Shown: positions 26,503 through 35,837, counted from the first letter of the stretch. The stretch is DNA of 64,000 bases from Clostridium transplantifaecale (GCF_900626075.1 NZ_UYZY01000006.1:124001-188000), one strand, 5' to 3'. The notes: generated from the sequence alone by a model not told the origin. Program-made: numbers and translations.

Positions 26503-27423
26503 CTAAATCATGGTAAGATAGCTCTGAGCGCTGGTAATACAGTTCGCTCCGTCAGCTGCTGCCGTTATAACCTGTCTGAGTGCTTTCGTCCTCACATCCC
26601 CGGCGGCATACACGCCGTCCACCGATGTCTTTCCGTCCTCGCCGGCTACAATATATCCGTGCTGGTCCATCTCTACCTGTCCGGAATACTGCTCACTGTC
26701 AGGCTCGATCCCCACGGCTATAAACACGCCGTCCACCTTCAGTCCGCTCTTCTCTCCGGTCTTTTTATTTATGAGCATTAATGACTCTACTTTGTCTTCT
26801 CCTTCTATCTCATCCACTACCGTGTCCCAGATCACTTCCACATTATCTAAGGACAGCAGTCTGTTCTGCAGGCTCCTGGCGCCTCTCAGCTCATCCCTTC
26901 TGTGGATCAGATATACCTTACTGCACATCCTGGCCAGGAATATGGCATCTTCTAATGCCACATCACCTCCGCCGATAACAGCCGTTACCTTATTCTTAAA
27001 GAATGCTCCGTCGCATGTTGCACAGTAGGAAACCCCGGCTCCCGTCAGGATTTCTTCACCCTTCGCCCCCAGTTTTCTGTGGTGGGCTCCCGTGGCAATA
27101 ATCACTGTCTTTGCAAGATACGTATCATTCTCGCAGACGATCTTCTTCACGTCTCCGCCCAACTCGGCGGCCATAACGGTATCCTCTTTAAATTCGGCTC
27201 CCAGCTTGTCCGCATGTTCTCTCAGTTTCATTCCGAGATCAAAACCGGAAATTCCCGGAAGGCCGGGATAATTATCTACTTCATATGTGTTGAGGATCTG
27301 TCCCCCGCTCATCATATTTCTCTCAATCACCACCGTGTCGAGCTCTGCTCTCTGCGCATAAACGGCGGCGCTCAATCCTGCCGGTCCTGAACCGATAATG
27401 ATCAAATCATGGATTTTGTCCAT
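26503..27423 (-). CDS. trxB: Thioredoxin reductase
   Basis: 306 residues from ATG 27423 (MDKIHDLIIIGSGPAGLSAA), chosen because ggagg lies 8 bases before it. FAD motif GSGPAGLSAAVYAQ, redox-active CATC in SYCATCDGAFF, NADP fold VIGGGDVALEDAIFLA, and GVYAAGDVRTKALRQVITA. It reduces thioredoxin with NADPH. No thioredoxin gene is adjacent. Confidence 0.96.
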   Translation of the reverse strand: MDKIHDLIIIGSGPAGLSAAVYAQRAELDTVVIERNMMSGGQILNTYEVDNYPGLPGISGFDLGMKLREHADKLGAEFKEDTVMAAELGGDVKKIVCENDTYLAKTVIIATGAHHRKLGAKGEEILTGAGVSYCATCDGAFFKNKVTAVIGGGDVALEDAIFLARMCSKVYLIHRRDELRGARSLQNRLLSLDNVEVIWDTVVDEIEGEDKVESLMLINKKTGEKSGLKVDGVFIAVGIEPDSEQYSGQVEMDQHGYIVAGEDGKTSVDGVYAAGDVRTKALRQVITAAADGANCITSAQSYLTMI

Positions 27424-27946
27424 CTGACCGTCCTCCATTCGTCCTGATATTTTAGTCTGTTACACAAAAACCCGCGGAACAGCGCCGTAGATTCACTGTT
27501 TCCTTCATTAAAATAATATCGGATTTTTGCTTTTTCTGAATTTTATCCAATGACCAGGCATATCCCACTGGGACTCTGGTTTTTCTGTATTCTCTTCTAA
27601 CTATTATCTTCCGTTTTCAGCCATTTTAAATATGGCTTTTAAGCTTACTTTTAAGTATACCACATCTTTCCAGCACCGAACAGATATTTTATATGGAAAC
27701 TTCTTACATTTTTTGCAATAATTAGCCAAAGACGGCTTATGGCCGTGACTGAAGACGTGCAAGGTGCCGCCATTCCAAAGCCATTCCAAAAGCCTGCCTG
27801 GGGATGACTTTTTTCCAAATACGTGATAAAATAATCTTAACCTGAATAAGGAAACTTGCTGCCGGGCATGGGATAAACCATAACTGCTTTCCGATGCCGT
27901 TCACAGTGAATATCCCGCAGGGTATTCTGTCAAAGGAGTTGATTTT
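27424..27946. other. Intergenic region between trxB and the SDR gene
   Basis: 520 bases without a credible gene. A possible trxB promoter on the minus strand is TTCAGA (27535-27540) with TATTAT (27513-27518), 16-base spacing. Near 27737-27760 there is a stretch with GTGACTGAAGAC, similar to the inner arm of repeat A, perhaps a decayed remnant. A small A/T hairpin AGCCAT...ATGGCT lies near 27620. Confidence 0.4.
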
Positions 27947-28678
27947 ATGCCAAGAAAAACTGTATTTGTCACCGGCGCTTCCCGGGGAATCGGAAAGGCC
28001 ATCGCGATAAAATATGCCAAAAAGGGCTACAATGTGATCATTACCTGCATCCACCGACGTGAGCAGCTTCTTCAAACGGAGATGGAAATCGAGGATTACA
28101 ACGTGGAATGCCTGACCTGGGTAGGGGATGCAGGGGACTATGCCTCCTGCGAAGAACTGTTCCAAAAGATTAAAAAGCAGTTTGGAACACTGGATGTACT
28201 TATTAATAATGCAGGCGTTTCATATATTGGTCTGCTCCAGGACATGAAACCGGAGGACTGGGACCGTATCATCCGCACCAACCTGACCTCCGTATTCAAC
28301 TGCTGCCGACTGGCCGTTCCCATGATGCTTCAGAAACAGCAGGGTAAGATCGTCAACATTTCTTCTGTCTGGGGTGTAAGCGGCGCTTCCTGCGAGGTTG
28401 CTTATTCCGCAACCAAGGGCGGAGTCAATGCATTTACAAAAGCGCTGGCTAAAGAACTGGCCCCAAGCAACATCCAGGTCAATGCCATTGCCTGCGGCGC
28501 GATCGACACTGAAATGAATCATTTCCTGCACAGGGAGGACCTGCTGAATCTGATAGATGAAATACCTGCCGGACGGCTCGGAAAAGCGGAGGAGGTAGCG
28601 GATTTGGCTTATCATCTCGGATATAAGGAATCTTATCTGACCGGACAGATTATCGGACTGGACGGCGGATGGATTTAA
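27947..28678 (+). CDS. Short-chain dehydrogenase (FabG-like; possible EF-P 5-aminopentanone reductase)
   Basis: 243 residues. NAD(P) motif FVTGASRGIGKAIAIKYAKK, NNAG, catalytic Ser in VNISSVWG and the YSATKGG Tyr/Lys pair, ending ITGQ-like TGQIIGLDGGW. Sequence pattern is that of clostridial proteins annotated as elongation factor P 5-aminopentanone reductase (YmfI); a generic 3-oxoacyl-ACP reductase is the alternative. It stands alone, not in a fatty-acid operon, which favours the YmfI-type role slightly. Shine-Dalgarno aaaggag. Confidence 0.88.
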   Translation: MPRKTVFVTGASRGIGKAIAIKYAKKGYNVIITCIHRREQLLQTEMEIEDYNVECLTWVGDAGDYASCEELFQKIKKQFGTLDVLINNAGVSYIGLLQDMKPEDWDRIIRTNLTSVFNCCRLAVPMMLQKQQGKIVNISSVWGVSGASCEVAYSATKGGVNAFTKALAKELAPSNIQVNAIACGAIDTEMNHFLHREDLLNLIDEIPAGRLGKAEEVADLAYHLGYKESYLTGQIIGLDGGWI

Positions 28679-28757
28679 CAAAATAGCAATTGACAGGAGC
28701 AGCCTGTGATGGGATGAAACGATAAAATTACACTGCAAGAAATTCCTGCTGCCATTG

Positions 28758-28804
28758 AAGGTGCCACTTAGTTATCGGTATGATGATTGAGGGGCGCCTT
28801 TTTT
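28758..28804 (+). terminator. Terminator of the SDR gene
   Basis: AAGGTGCC and GGCGCCTT arms (one G-U) around a 27-base loop, followed by TTTT. Confidence 0.6.
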
Positions 28805-28910
28805 GCGCATATTAATAATGCTGTCGTCCGGAAAACAACCCATAGTTCTGCCCAAGCAGCGCTTGGAGAGGCACATAAACAGCGGATTCGGGAAAAGGGA
28901 GACTTTAATT

Positions 28911-30704
28911 ATGAGCAAAAATGAGCAGGTATTTACCGGAGCCTTCAATGTCGTTTTTCAAAACTGGAGTACATTATTCTGTTTCGAGATGATTTATCGC
29001 GGAACGGCTGCCACTCTCCTGTTCCCGCTGCACCGCTATCTCCTTGCCCTGCTCCCGGGACTTGCAGGAGAGGCTTATCTTGGCCAGGAAAATATCGCAT
29101 CCGTTTTTCATCACCCTGCGGCCCTGTTGCTTCTTATCGCCATAGCACTCATGACGGGGCTCTATATCTTCTTTGAAATCACGGCTCTGTTTATTTGTGC
29201 AGAAAAAGGATGGAGGCGGGAACAGATTTCAGTCTGGGAACTATGGCATGAAACTGTGGTTAAGTCTGTGGGGCTGATTCGTCTCAACCGCCTGCCGGTG
29301 TTTCTAATGCTGCCTTTTATGGCTCTCTCCGTTTTTGCTGTCCTCAGCGGGTATTTGCGTATGGTAAAGATTCCTGAATTTGTTATGGATTACATTAAAA
29401 CTGCTCCGCTGCTTTTGATATTTTTCACAGCAGTGGTTGTTTTCTGCCACATTATCCTGTTTCTATACATTTTTGGTGTTCCTCATCTTCTTTTTACCCA
29501 AAAGTCCTTTGCCGCTTCCTGGAAAGAGAGCCTTAAAATGCTGCATGGTAAGAAGCTGCGCACTGCCGGGATACTTTACGGTTATATTCTGCTGTTCATT
29601 TTAGCGCGTGCTGCAGCTTTAGGAGCCGGAATCTTTCTGATTTACGGAGGCGTCCGCCTCTCATATCCGAATCTGAAGACTGCAGAATACCAGTTTCAGC
29701 TTCACTTCCGCTCCTTTCAGGAAGTCGAAAGCATTGCCGCCGGCGCCCTGATCTCAGCTTTTCTCTGTGCCGGTATTGTAGTGCTTTATCATCAATACCG
29801 CAAAAACCGCCGCCCGGATAAAAAGCCTCAGCCCATGACGTTGTGCCGGACAACGCTGCGCGTATGCGCAGCATTAGGTACGCTCTCCCTTCTGATTATT
29901 TTCAGTGAGTCTGAGCTGGGCGGCAGAATAATCTTCCCTGAAATTGTCACCACCCGCGTCGTCGCCCACCGCGGCAGCGCGGTCGTTGCCCCTGAAAATA
30001 CCATAGCTTCACTGCTGCAGGCGGTCAAAGACGGAGCAGAAATGGCTGAAATTGATGTCCGGCAATTAAAGGACGGAACACTGATATTAATGCACGACGC
30101 TAATTTCAAACGAACAACAGGTGTAGACCTGAACGTATGGGATGCTGATATTGAGATGGTGCAGCGCTTAGATGCCGGTTCCTTCTTTTCCCCTGATTTT
30201 GCAGGAGAACCGGTCGCTACCTTAGAAAACGTTCTTTCTGAGGCAAACGGCCGCATTGACCTGATGATCGAACTGAAACCAACAGGCCGGGAACAGAATT
30301 TGGTGAGGGAAACGCTTTCACTGATACAGAAGCATGATATGGAGGACCAGTGTGTAATTGCCTCTATGGATGCCGGTCTTCTAAACCAGGTAAAATCATC
30401 GGCCCCCGGGATACAAACAGTGCTTATCTCCGTCCTGCTGCTCACCGAAGAGTATAATCTAAAAGATGTGGATGCCTTCAGCGTGGAAACCACTTCCTTA
30501 TCTCCGAGTATGGTAGTGCAGGCACACTTACTTGGGAAGCAGGTGTATGCATGGACGGCAAATTCAAAGGAAAACATCAACAAGATTCTTAACTGCGGGG
30601 CCGACGGTGTGATAACAGACAATCCACTGCTTGCGCGTTCCTGTATCGAGCAGATTGGCCGGAATTTTTTTATGGAAGAGCTTACGGAACTTCTCTTTCC
30701 TTAA
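28911..30704 (+). CDS. Membrane-anchored glycerophosphodiester phosphodiesterase
   Basis: 597 residues from ATG 28911 (MSKNEQVFTGAFNVVFQNW), behind gggaga; an in-frame ATG 108 bases upstream has no clear ribosome site. Residues about 20-345 form a GDPD-associated membrane domain with several helices; the catalytic domain follows at about 345-590, with VVAHRGSAVVAPENTIASLL, AEIDVRQLKDG and LMHDANFKRTTG holding the metal ligands and catalytic His. The domain after the last helix should face outside, where it could release glycerol-3-phosphate from phospholipid head groups or teichoic-type polymers. It is not in an operon with the TRAP genes, but makes the window's second GDPD. Confidence 0.93.
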   Translation: MSKNEQVFTGAFNVVFQNWSTLFCFEMIYRGTAATLLFPLHRYLLALLPGLAGEAYLGQENIASVFHHPAALLLLIAIALMTGLYIFFEITALFICAEKGWRREQISVWELWHETVVKSVGLIRLNRLPVFLMLPFMALSVFAVLSGYLRMVKIPEFVMDYIKTAPLLLIFFTAVVVFCHIILFLYIFGVPHLLFTQKSFAASWKESLKMLHGKKLRTAGILYGYILLFILARAAALGAGIFLIYGGVRLSYPNLKTAEYQFQLHFRSFQEVESIAAGALISAFLCAGIVVLYHQYRKNRRPDKKPQPMTLCRTTLRVCAALGTLSLLIIFSESELGGRIIFPEIVTTRVVAHRGSAVVAPENTIASLLQAVKDGAEMAEIDVRQLKDGTLILMHDANFKRTTGVDLNVWDADIEMVQRLDAGSFFSPDFAGEPVATLENVLSEANGRIDLMIELKPTGREQNLVRETLSLIQKHDMEDQCVIASMDAGLLNQVKSSAPGIQTVLISVLLLTEEYNLKDVDAFSVETTSLSPSMVVQAHLLGKQVYAWTANSKENINKILNCGADGVITDNPLLARSCIEQIGRNFFMEELTELLFP

Positions 30705-30939
30705 AACCTGTATTTTTCACTGTGGTTTTTTCATCTGTCTATTGGTATTTGCTATTGGTTATTTCATTTTTGTTATTACATTCTTGTTATTCCATTCTCC
30801 CGGCACAGTGGCTCTGCAGGATACTGTCCCCGTATTCGCCTGTGGATTTGAATAACGGTATCCAGGGCCGTTTTAATATACCGCAGAAACATTGCATCGC
30901 CGAGCAGCTTACCTCCAACAAATTTTTTTATCACCATTC
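30705..30939. other. Gap between convergent gdpd2 and adh1
   Basis: A/T-rich stretch with no gene and no clear plus-strand terminator. It contains several short T runs after the phosphodiesterase gene. Confidence 0.35.
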
Positions 30940-30983
30940 AAAAAAACCGCCGCACCGGTCATAATAACGCCAGTGCGGCAGCC
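30940..30983 (-). terminator. Terminator of the phosphonate-like operon
   Basis: On the minus strand CCGCACTGG pairs with CCGGTGCGG (one G-U) around a ten-base loop and is followed by seven T. Confidence 0.8.
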
Positions 30984-31009
30984 TTCTATCAGTTGTTTCC
31001 AAAAATCTT

Positions 31010-32164
31010 TTAATCAAATAACGCTTTATAAATTCTTACTATATCCTCTTTATCAGGTTTCCTCCGTGTATTACCCGGACTTCCGCTGTCGAGCGCATCC
31101 TGGGCCATTTTATCAATCCTGCCCAGAAAATCATCTTTGTCGATTCCGAATTCTTCCAGCGTCTGAATCTTCAGGCTTTTGCACAGTTTTGAGGCAGCCT
31201 GCACAAAAGCGGCGGCGCCTTCGGGATCCGTCATTCCCGGTTCATAGACGCCTATTGCCTGTGCCAGCTCCCTGAACCGTTCAGGGCAGCCTTCGATTGC
31301 AAATTCCAGGCATTTCTCCAGCAGCATGGCGTTGGATAAGCCATGGGGAACGTGATAAAGCGCGCCAATCGGCCGGCTCATTCCATGGATAATTGTGACG
31401 GAAGAATTATTAAACGCCATTCCCGCTTCCAGCGCCGCAATCGCCATGTCAATTCTGGCTTCCATATTTCCGCCGTCCGTATAACACAGATACAGACTGT
31501 CAAATATTCTTTTTACGGCCGACACCGCCATGGTGTCTGTCATAGAGAAAGCTTTAATTGAGGTGTAAGCCTCTACCGCGTGGCACAGTGCATCGATACC
31601 TGTAGCCGCTGTGACGGCAGGGGGCGCCGTCATAGTAAATACCGGATCAATCACGGCAAGCTGCGGCAAAAGCGCGGCCCCCTTCAGGAGCATTTTAATA
31701 TTTTTCTCAGTATTATTAATGATAGTAAATTGAGTAGCCTCACTTCCGGTCCCTGCCGTGGTCGGCACGGCACACATTGGCGGCAGACTGCCCTCAATAG
31801 TCTTTCCCATAAAACTGTTTATGCTGTCCCCCAGCACAATCACTGCACCGATTGCCTTCATACTGTCAATCGGGCTGCCGCCTCCCACGGCTATCAGGAA
31901 ATCGCAATGCTTCTGAAGATAGACCTCCGCTCCCTCTGCTATCATATAATCACAGGGTTCCTGATTTATCCCATCATAGATTTCATATGCAATGCCGATT
32001 TCATCAAGGAGGGCGGTCACCTTCCCCACGTTCCCTAGTTTTACCATTACAGAATCGGTAATGATTAACGCTTTTCGACCGCAGTTCTTCCATGTATCCT
32101 GTGCCAGCGCCAGGGCTCCCTCTCCGAGAAGCACCTTTTGCGGAGTCAGATATGTATATGCCAC
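31010..32164 (-). CDS. Iron-containing alcohol dehydrogenase 1
   Basis: 384 residues, GTG start behind ggaggga. Group III Fe-ADH: NAD motif VGGGSPIDSMKAIGAV and PTTAGTGSEAT; metal ligands Asp and His in GIDALCHAVEAYTS, then His in IIHGMSRPIGALYHVPHGLSNA. Closest in feel to 1-propanol or ethanol dehydrogenases. As last gene of an operon with a phosphonatase-like HAD enzyme, it would reduce the acetaldehyde made by that enzyme to ethanol, using NADH (inference). Confidence 0.92.
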   Translation of the reverse strand: MAYTYLTPQKVLLGEGALALAQDTWKNCGRKALIITDSVMVKLGNVGKVTALLDEIGIAYEIYDGINQEPCDYMIAEGAEVYLQKHCDFLIAVGGGSPIDSMKAIGAVIVLGDSINSFMGKTIEGSLPPMCAVPTTAGTGSEATQFTIINNTEKNIKMLLKGAALLPQLAVIDPVFTMTAPPAVTAATGIDALCHAVEAYTSIKAFSMTDTMAVSAVKRIFDSLYLCYTDGGNMEARIDMAIAALEAGMAFNNSSVTIIHGMSRPIGALYHVPHGLSNAMLLEKCLEFAIEGCPERFRELAQAIGVYEPGMTDPEGAAAFVQAASKLCKSLKIQTLEEFGIDKDDFLGRIDKMAQDALDSGSPGNTRRKPDKEDIVRIYKALFD

Positions 32165-32177
32165 AAACTTCCCTCCT

Positions 32178-33311
32178 TTAGTAAACCGATATGAGAATTT
32201 CTTTTACCTGCTCCGGACTGATATCCACAGGATTATTGTCCATACGTCCCTTTGTAAATGTGCCTTCCACGATCAAATCAATACCTTCCCTCGGCACTCC
32301 CAGGGCGCTTAAACGAATATCCACAATTCCTTCACTGGTGGAATCAAGCCAGTTCTTTAAACCGCCGTGCTTTTCCAGAACGTCAAAGAGGTCGTCAGCC
32401 AGAACCGTTTTATCACGGTTGATTTTTGACACAGCATCCAGAGACAGGGCGCAGGCCAGGCCATGCTCCACACCGTACTGCATGGTAATCGGGTAGCTGA
32501 TGGAGTGGCAGGCCGTAGTTCTGGTCTTTGCAAATGCCATACCTGCCAGCAGAGCTCCCCGGGACATTGCAGTCCTCAGCTCCAGGTTCTTCGGATCCTT
32601 CAAGACCTGAGGCAGATAAGTCATAATCAGGTCGATGGCTCTCAGCGCAATATCTTTAACAACATAGGTAGTCGGCTTGGCCCAGAAAGATTCCATAGCG
32701 TGGGACAATGCATCCAGACCGGTGGAAAGGGTGAGGCGAAGCGGAAGTGACAGGGTCAGATCCGGAATAACAATAGCCTTCTTTGCATAGTTCTCCTGGC
32801 AGTCGATTGAAAATTTTGCTTTTTTATCTACATCCCAGATGGTAGCAAACCGTGTAACCTCAGAGCCCGTTCCGGCTGCCGAAGGAAGGGCGATGATGTC
32901 TATGAATTGATGTGGTGTTGTATAGGTTTTATTTTTCAGCGCTTCCGTGATAATCGGGATAGTAATTTCCTGTCCCTTAAACATGTAGTAGAATGCGCTG
33001 ACCGCCTTAGCAAGGTCGATGGTGCTGCCGCCGCCTATAGCAAGTATCTGAGTTGGGTTCAAATCGCCGACTTTATTTAATGCATCAAAGATATCCTTCT
33101 GGGTCGGATTGCCGGGACACCGGTCTACCCATGCCAAAATGCCTTCTTCAACACCATTTTCAATTTCCTCTGTAATTCCCCAGATATCTGTGGTAAAACG
33201 GTCGCAAACCACAAGTGTCTTTTGAGCATGGCTGCATCCTGTAATTAAATTGTGAAGTCCTTCCATGTCTGAAAATTCAATTTCTACTGAACAGTATGGA
33301 TCATATCCCAT
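32178..33311 (-). CDS. Iron-containing alcohol dehydrogenase 2 (phosphonoacetaldehyde reductase-like)
   Basis: 377 residues. Fe-ADH fold: AIGGGSTIDLAKAVSAFYYM, PSAAGTGSEVTRFATIWD, ligand cluster GLDALSHAMESFWAK, then ACHSISYPI and VEHGLACALSL. The N-terminal half and WVDRCPGNPTQKDIFDAL resemble the subgroup that interconverts phosphonoacetaldehyde and 2-hydroxyethylphosphonate (PhpC/HEPD type) and sulfoacetaldehyde reductases. Encoded 13 bases upstream of dehydrogenase 1 and 10 bases after the permease, so all three are co-translated. Exact substrate unproved. Confidence 0.88.
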   Translation of the reverse strand: MGYDPYCSVEIEFSDMEGLHNLITGCSHAQKTLVVCDRFTTDIWGITEEIENGVEEGILAWVDRCPGNPTQKDIFDALNKVGDLNPTQILAIGGGSTIDLAKAVSAFYYMFKGQEITIPIITEALKNKTYTTPHQFIDIIALPSAAGTGSEVTRFATIWDVDKKAKFSIDCQENYAKKAIVIPDLTLSLPLRLTLSTGLDALSHAMESFWAKPTTYVVKDIALRAIDLIMTYLPQVLKDPKNLELRTAMSRGALLAGMAFAKTRTTACHSISYPITMQYGVEHGLACALSLDAVSKINRDKTVLADDLFDVLEKHGGLKNWLDSTSEGIVDIRLSALGVPREGIDLIVEGTFTKGRMDNNPVDISPEQVKEILISVY

Positions 33312-33321
33312 AATATACCTC

Positions 33322-34626
33322 CTATTGTGCGGTTCCCCGTACTTTCATGTTTTTAGCTGCCAGCGCCAGGATAACCAGCGCTACATATAATATCGCAATT
33401 GTAATAAAAACTGCATTCCAGCTGTAGCTGCTTACATAACCAAAGAGAATAGACTGGACAGCAGCTCCCATATAAGCGGCCCAGTCCAAAAGTCCTGTGG
33501 CAGTACCGGCAAATGCCCTTGTTCCAATATCGCCGGCGAATGCCCATACAATACCGTTTACAGATGAGAAAAAGCCTACGAACAGCAGCATCACGGATGC
33601 CATTCCAAGAGATGTGATGCGCGGAAACAGAATCAGCGAAATAGCGGAAATAAATCCGCAGATTACCAGCACCGGTTCTCTCTTGCCCTTAAACACCTTG
33701 TCTGTCAGGTACGGCATCAGGAAGAAAGCCGCCGCCTGGCCTACCGGCAGAAGTACGGATGCAAAAATTCCGCTTTTAATATCCATTCCAAGAGCCTCTT
33801 TGAAATAGGTAGGAACCCAGGTCAGCATTCCATATCTTCCAATTCCTCCAATTGCAATGATAAATAAGAATACACACATCTTTGGTTCACGAAGCAGGCA
33901 CAAAAACGGGTAAACTGCTCCTTTACCCTGAAGTTCTTTCATTCTGGCCGCTTCCAGGGCTGCCGCTTCTTTATCTTCCTCCTCAAACTCCGGAAGCCCC
34001 ACATCCATCGGTGAATTCTTAACCAGCGCCACAAATACCACTAAAATTATCAGCATGGGGATCAACGGCCATCTGAACGCAGCCCTCCATCCCATATTCG
34101 GTGAAATCTGATATGCAATCAATACGCAGAAGTATGTAACAACCTGAGCAACGCCTGATGCGCCCGTAATAACGCCGCTGGCAAATCCGCGTTTATCTTT
34201 CGGCCACCATTTATTACTCAAAGCAATTCCCGGAGACCAAGCCATGGACTGGGCGAAACCATTGATTCCCCACAGAATAGCAATAACAATCAGTGATGCC
34301 TGGAAACTGATGATAAGGTTCAACAGAGCAGATAATACAACGCCCCAGAAAATAAAACGCTTGTTTCCCACCATCTCCCCCAGACGGCCGGAAAACAGAT
34401 GTCCAAACCCATAACACCAGAATAGCGCCGATGTAACCATACCCATATCTGCCTTGGTAACGCCAAACTCTTCTATCATCAGAGGAATGGCCAGATTCAT
34501 GTTCTGCCTTCCATTATAGAAGAAACAGTACATAATCGAAAAACCAATCAGCATATACATGGCATATTTCTTAAATTTTAAGTATTCATCCCCACTATAA
34601 CCATATTTTCCCTCTTGTTTACCCAC
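33322..34626 (-). CDS. MFS permease, organophosphate:phosphate antiporter-like
   Basis: 434 residues. I favour the GTG at 34626 as start because aggagg lies 6 bases before it; a GTG two codons upstream is also open. Twelve helices. The OPA-family pattern is present: FFYNGRQNMNLAIPLMIEEF (the Arg equals the phosphate-binding Arg of GlpT helix 1), FGHLFSGRLGEMVGNKRFIF, and GFAQSMAWSPGIALSNKWW with KRGFASGV. GlpT/UhpT relatives exchange phosphate for an organic phosphate. Between a phosphonatase-like gene and an HEP-dehydrogenase-like gene the cargo may be a phosphonate. Confidence 0.9.
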   Translation of the reverse strand: MGKQEGKYGYSGDEYLKFKKYAMYMLIGFSIMYCFFYNGRQNMNLAIPLMIEEFGVTKADMGMVTSALFWCYGFGHLFSGRLGEMVGNKRFIFWGVVLSALLNLIISFQASLIVIAILWGINGFAQSMAWSPGIALSNKWWPKDKRGFASGVITGASGVAQVVTYFCVLIAYQISPNMGWRAAFRWPLIPMLIILVVFVALVKNSPMDVGLPEFEEEDKEAAALEAARMKELQGKGAVYPFLCLLREPKMCVFLFIIAIGGIGRYGMLTWVPTYFKEALGMDIKSGIFASVLLPVGQAAAFFLMPYLTDKVFKGKREPVLVICGFISAISLILFPRITSLGMASVMLLFVGFFSSVNGIVWAFAGDIGTRAFAGTATGLLDWAAYMGAAVQSILFGYVSSYSWNAVFITIAILYVALVILALAAKNMKVRGTAQ

Positions 34627-34670
34627 AAACACCCTCCTCGCACTTTTAACTTTTGAAATAATCCTTTTTT

Positions 34671-34709
34671 ACGGGAAAAGGGAGTCCCATCGGACGCCCT
34701 TCCCGTATA
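34671..34709 (-). other. Intercistronic hairpin between phnX-like gene and permease
   Basis: ACGGGAA...GGG and CCC...TTCCCGT arms pair across about ten positions with no T run after them. It may set mRNA stability or uneven expression inside the operon. Confidence 0.5.
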
Positions 34710-34733
34710 CAGCATCATTGTTTGTCTATGTAC

Positions 34734-35579
34734 TTAGATTGTTTCAATCAGTCCCTGTCCAGGTCTGATCCCCTGTCTTAATCTTGGCTCAATCTGAGTA
34801 AAGATAATTTCAGGAACATATGCTACAGACGGCACCAGGAAATCCGGTTTGGATGCGGCCAGTTCATCATACGTATTGCTTCCGCTTGCATAGAGGCCAA
34901 TTGTCCAGCAGCCCGCATTGTTGCCGCACTTCATGCCCGCAGCCGTATCGTCAATTTTAACAACAGATTCAATCGGAATCACTTTACCCGTGAGCTTATA
35001 AGCGCTGAGCATACAATCGTAAACCATGAAAGGTGACGGCCTTCCGGGAACCTTCTCGGCGTTGGTTACTACGTCAAACTTCATATCGTACTTTTCTTCC
35101 AGGACCCGGTTTAAGTTGAGGGAGTCTTCCTCATAATACCCGGTATCGCAGCCAACGAGGATCCCGGCTTCACGCATCTTTTTAATTGCTTCGTTTGCGC
35201 CTTCGATTGGTTTTGCCAAATCTTCATCCACTATGTATTTTGACATCAATGGACGGAATGCTGCTAAAACTGCATTAAAGTCATCTTCAGTCCAATGACG
35301 GCCATACTTTTCTTCCCACTGTTTTGAAATTTCCGGCTGGTCAAGAAGCATTCTTAAATGAGTCGGTTTAAAATTACCCATCGGCTTACGAATAGTCGCC
35401 CAGTCGCACTCAATGCCAAATCCACGGAGAGCCTCATAAAATGGAACGACCGGCGCTTTGCATCCGCGAAGATCGTCCAGCGGCCATCTGTGTCTGAGAT
35501 CGCCAGGGCCATCACAGAAGGTACCTGCCGTATCCAATACCGCGAGTTCGATTTTTCCAGTGTAGTGTCTGTTGTACAT
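34734..35579 (-). CDS. Phosphonoacetaldehyde hydrolase-like HAD enzyme (PhnX family)
   Basis: 281 residues, slightly longer than PhnX (about 260-270), with an insertion at about 23-47. The signature that sets phosphonatase apart in the HAD superfamily is present: AVLDTAGT with nucleophile Asp16 and Ala18 where other HADs have a second Asp, and PMGNFKPTHLRML with Lys71, the Schiff-base lysine, plus His74 and Met67. Motif III and IV follow (KVPGRPSPFMVYDCM; VVKIDDTAAGMKCGNNAGCW). Expected reaction: phosphonoacetaldehyde to acetaldehyde and phosphate. No 2-AEP transaminase is nearby, so the aldehyde would come from another precursor. First gene of its operon. Confidence 0.88.
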   Translation of the reverse strand: MYNRHYTGKIELAVLDTAGTFCDGPGDLRHRWPLDDLRGCKAPVVPFYEALRGFGIECDWATIRKPMGNFKPTHLRMLLDQPEISKQWEEKYGRHWTEDDFNAVLAAFRPLMSKYIVDEDLAKPIEGANEAIKKMREAGILVGCDTGYYEEDSLNLNRVLEEKYDMKFDVVTNAEKVPGRPSPFMVYDCMLSAYKLTGKVIPIESVVKIDDTAAGMKCGNNAGCWTIGLYASGSNTYDELAASKPDFLVPSVAYVPEIIFTQIEPRLRQGIRPGQGLIETI

Positions 35580-35625
35580 AAAATATCCTCCTTTAAATTT
35601 TAATAAATTCGCATTTCTTAACTAT

Positions 35626-35654
35626 ATTAAAGCATATTGTTTCATGTATGTCAA
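35626..35654 (-). promoter_or_regulatory. Promoter of the phosphonate-like operon
   Basis: Perfect TTGACA (35649-35654) and TTTAAT (35626-35631), 17-base spacing, about 40 bases before the phnX-like start. It lies after the deoR terminator, so the operon is independent of read-through. Confidence 0.65.
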
Positions 35655-35737
35655 TAATGTTTTGCTATATTTTTAAATATTTTCTTGTTTTTATCGCTTA
35701 TATTTTAAAAATATTGCATTTCTTTCAATTATGGCGC

Positions 35738-35783
35738 AAAAAAGCAGAGCCGGCCCGGCTTTCAAGCCGCAACCGGATCTGCT
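35738..35783 (-). terminator. Terminator of the tandem deoR genes
   Basis: AGCAGA and TCTGCT arms with an inner GCCGG/CCGG stem, followed by TTTTTT on the minus strand. Confidence 0.8.
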
Positions 35784-35837
35784 CCATTCAACTACTTATC
35801 ATTTTACCGCATAACATCAGATTAATCGGGTTACTTG

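Noticed and set aside
27737-27775. Possible fourth copy of repeat A
   Set aside because: Only a 10-12 base match to the inner arm (GACTGAAGAC) without a matching complementary arm or ends; at most a decayed remnant.
27737-28165. 142-codon open frame on the minus strand before and across the SDR gene
   Set aside because: Mostly antisense to the SDR start; no ribosome site or known domain.
29828-30622. 264-codon open frame opposite the membrane GDPD gene
   Set aside because: Antisense shadow; the plus strand carries complete catalytic motifs.
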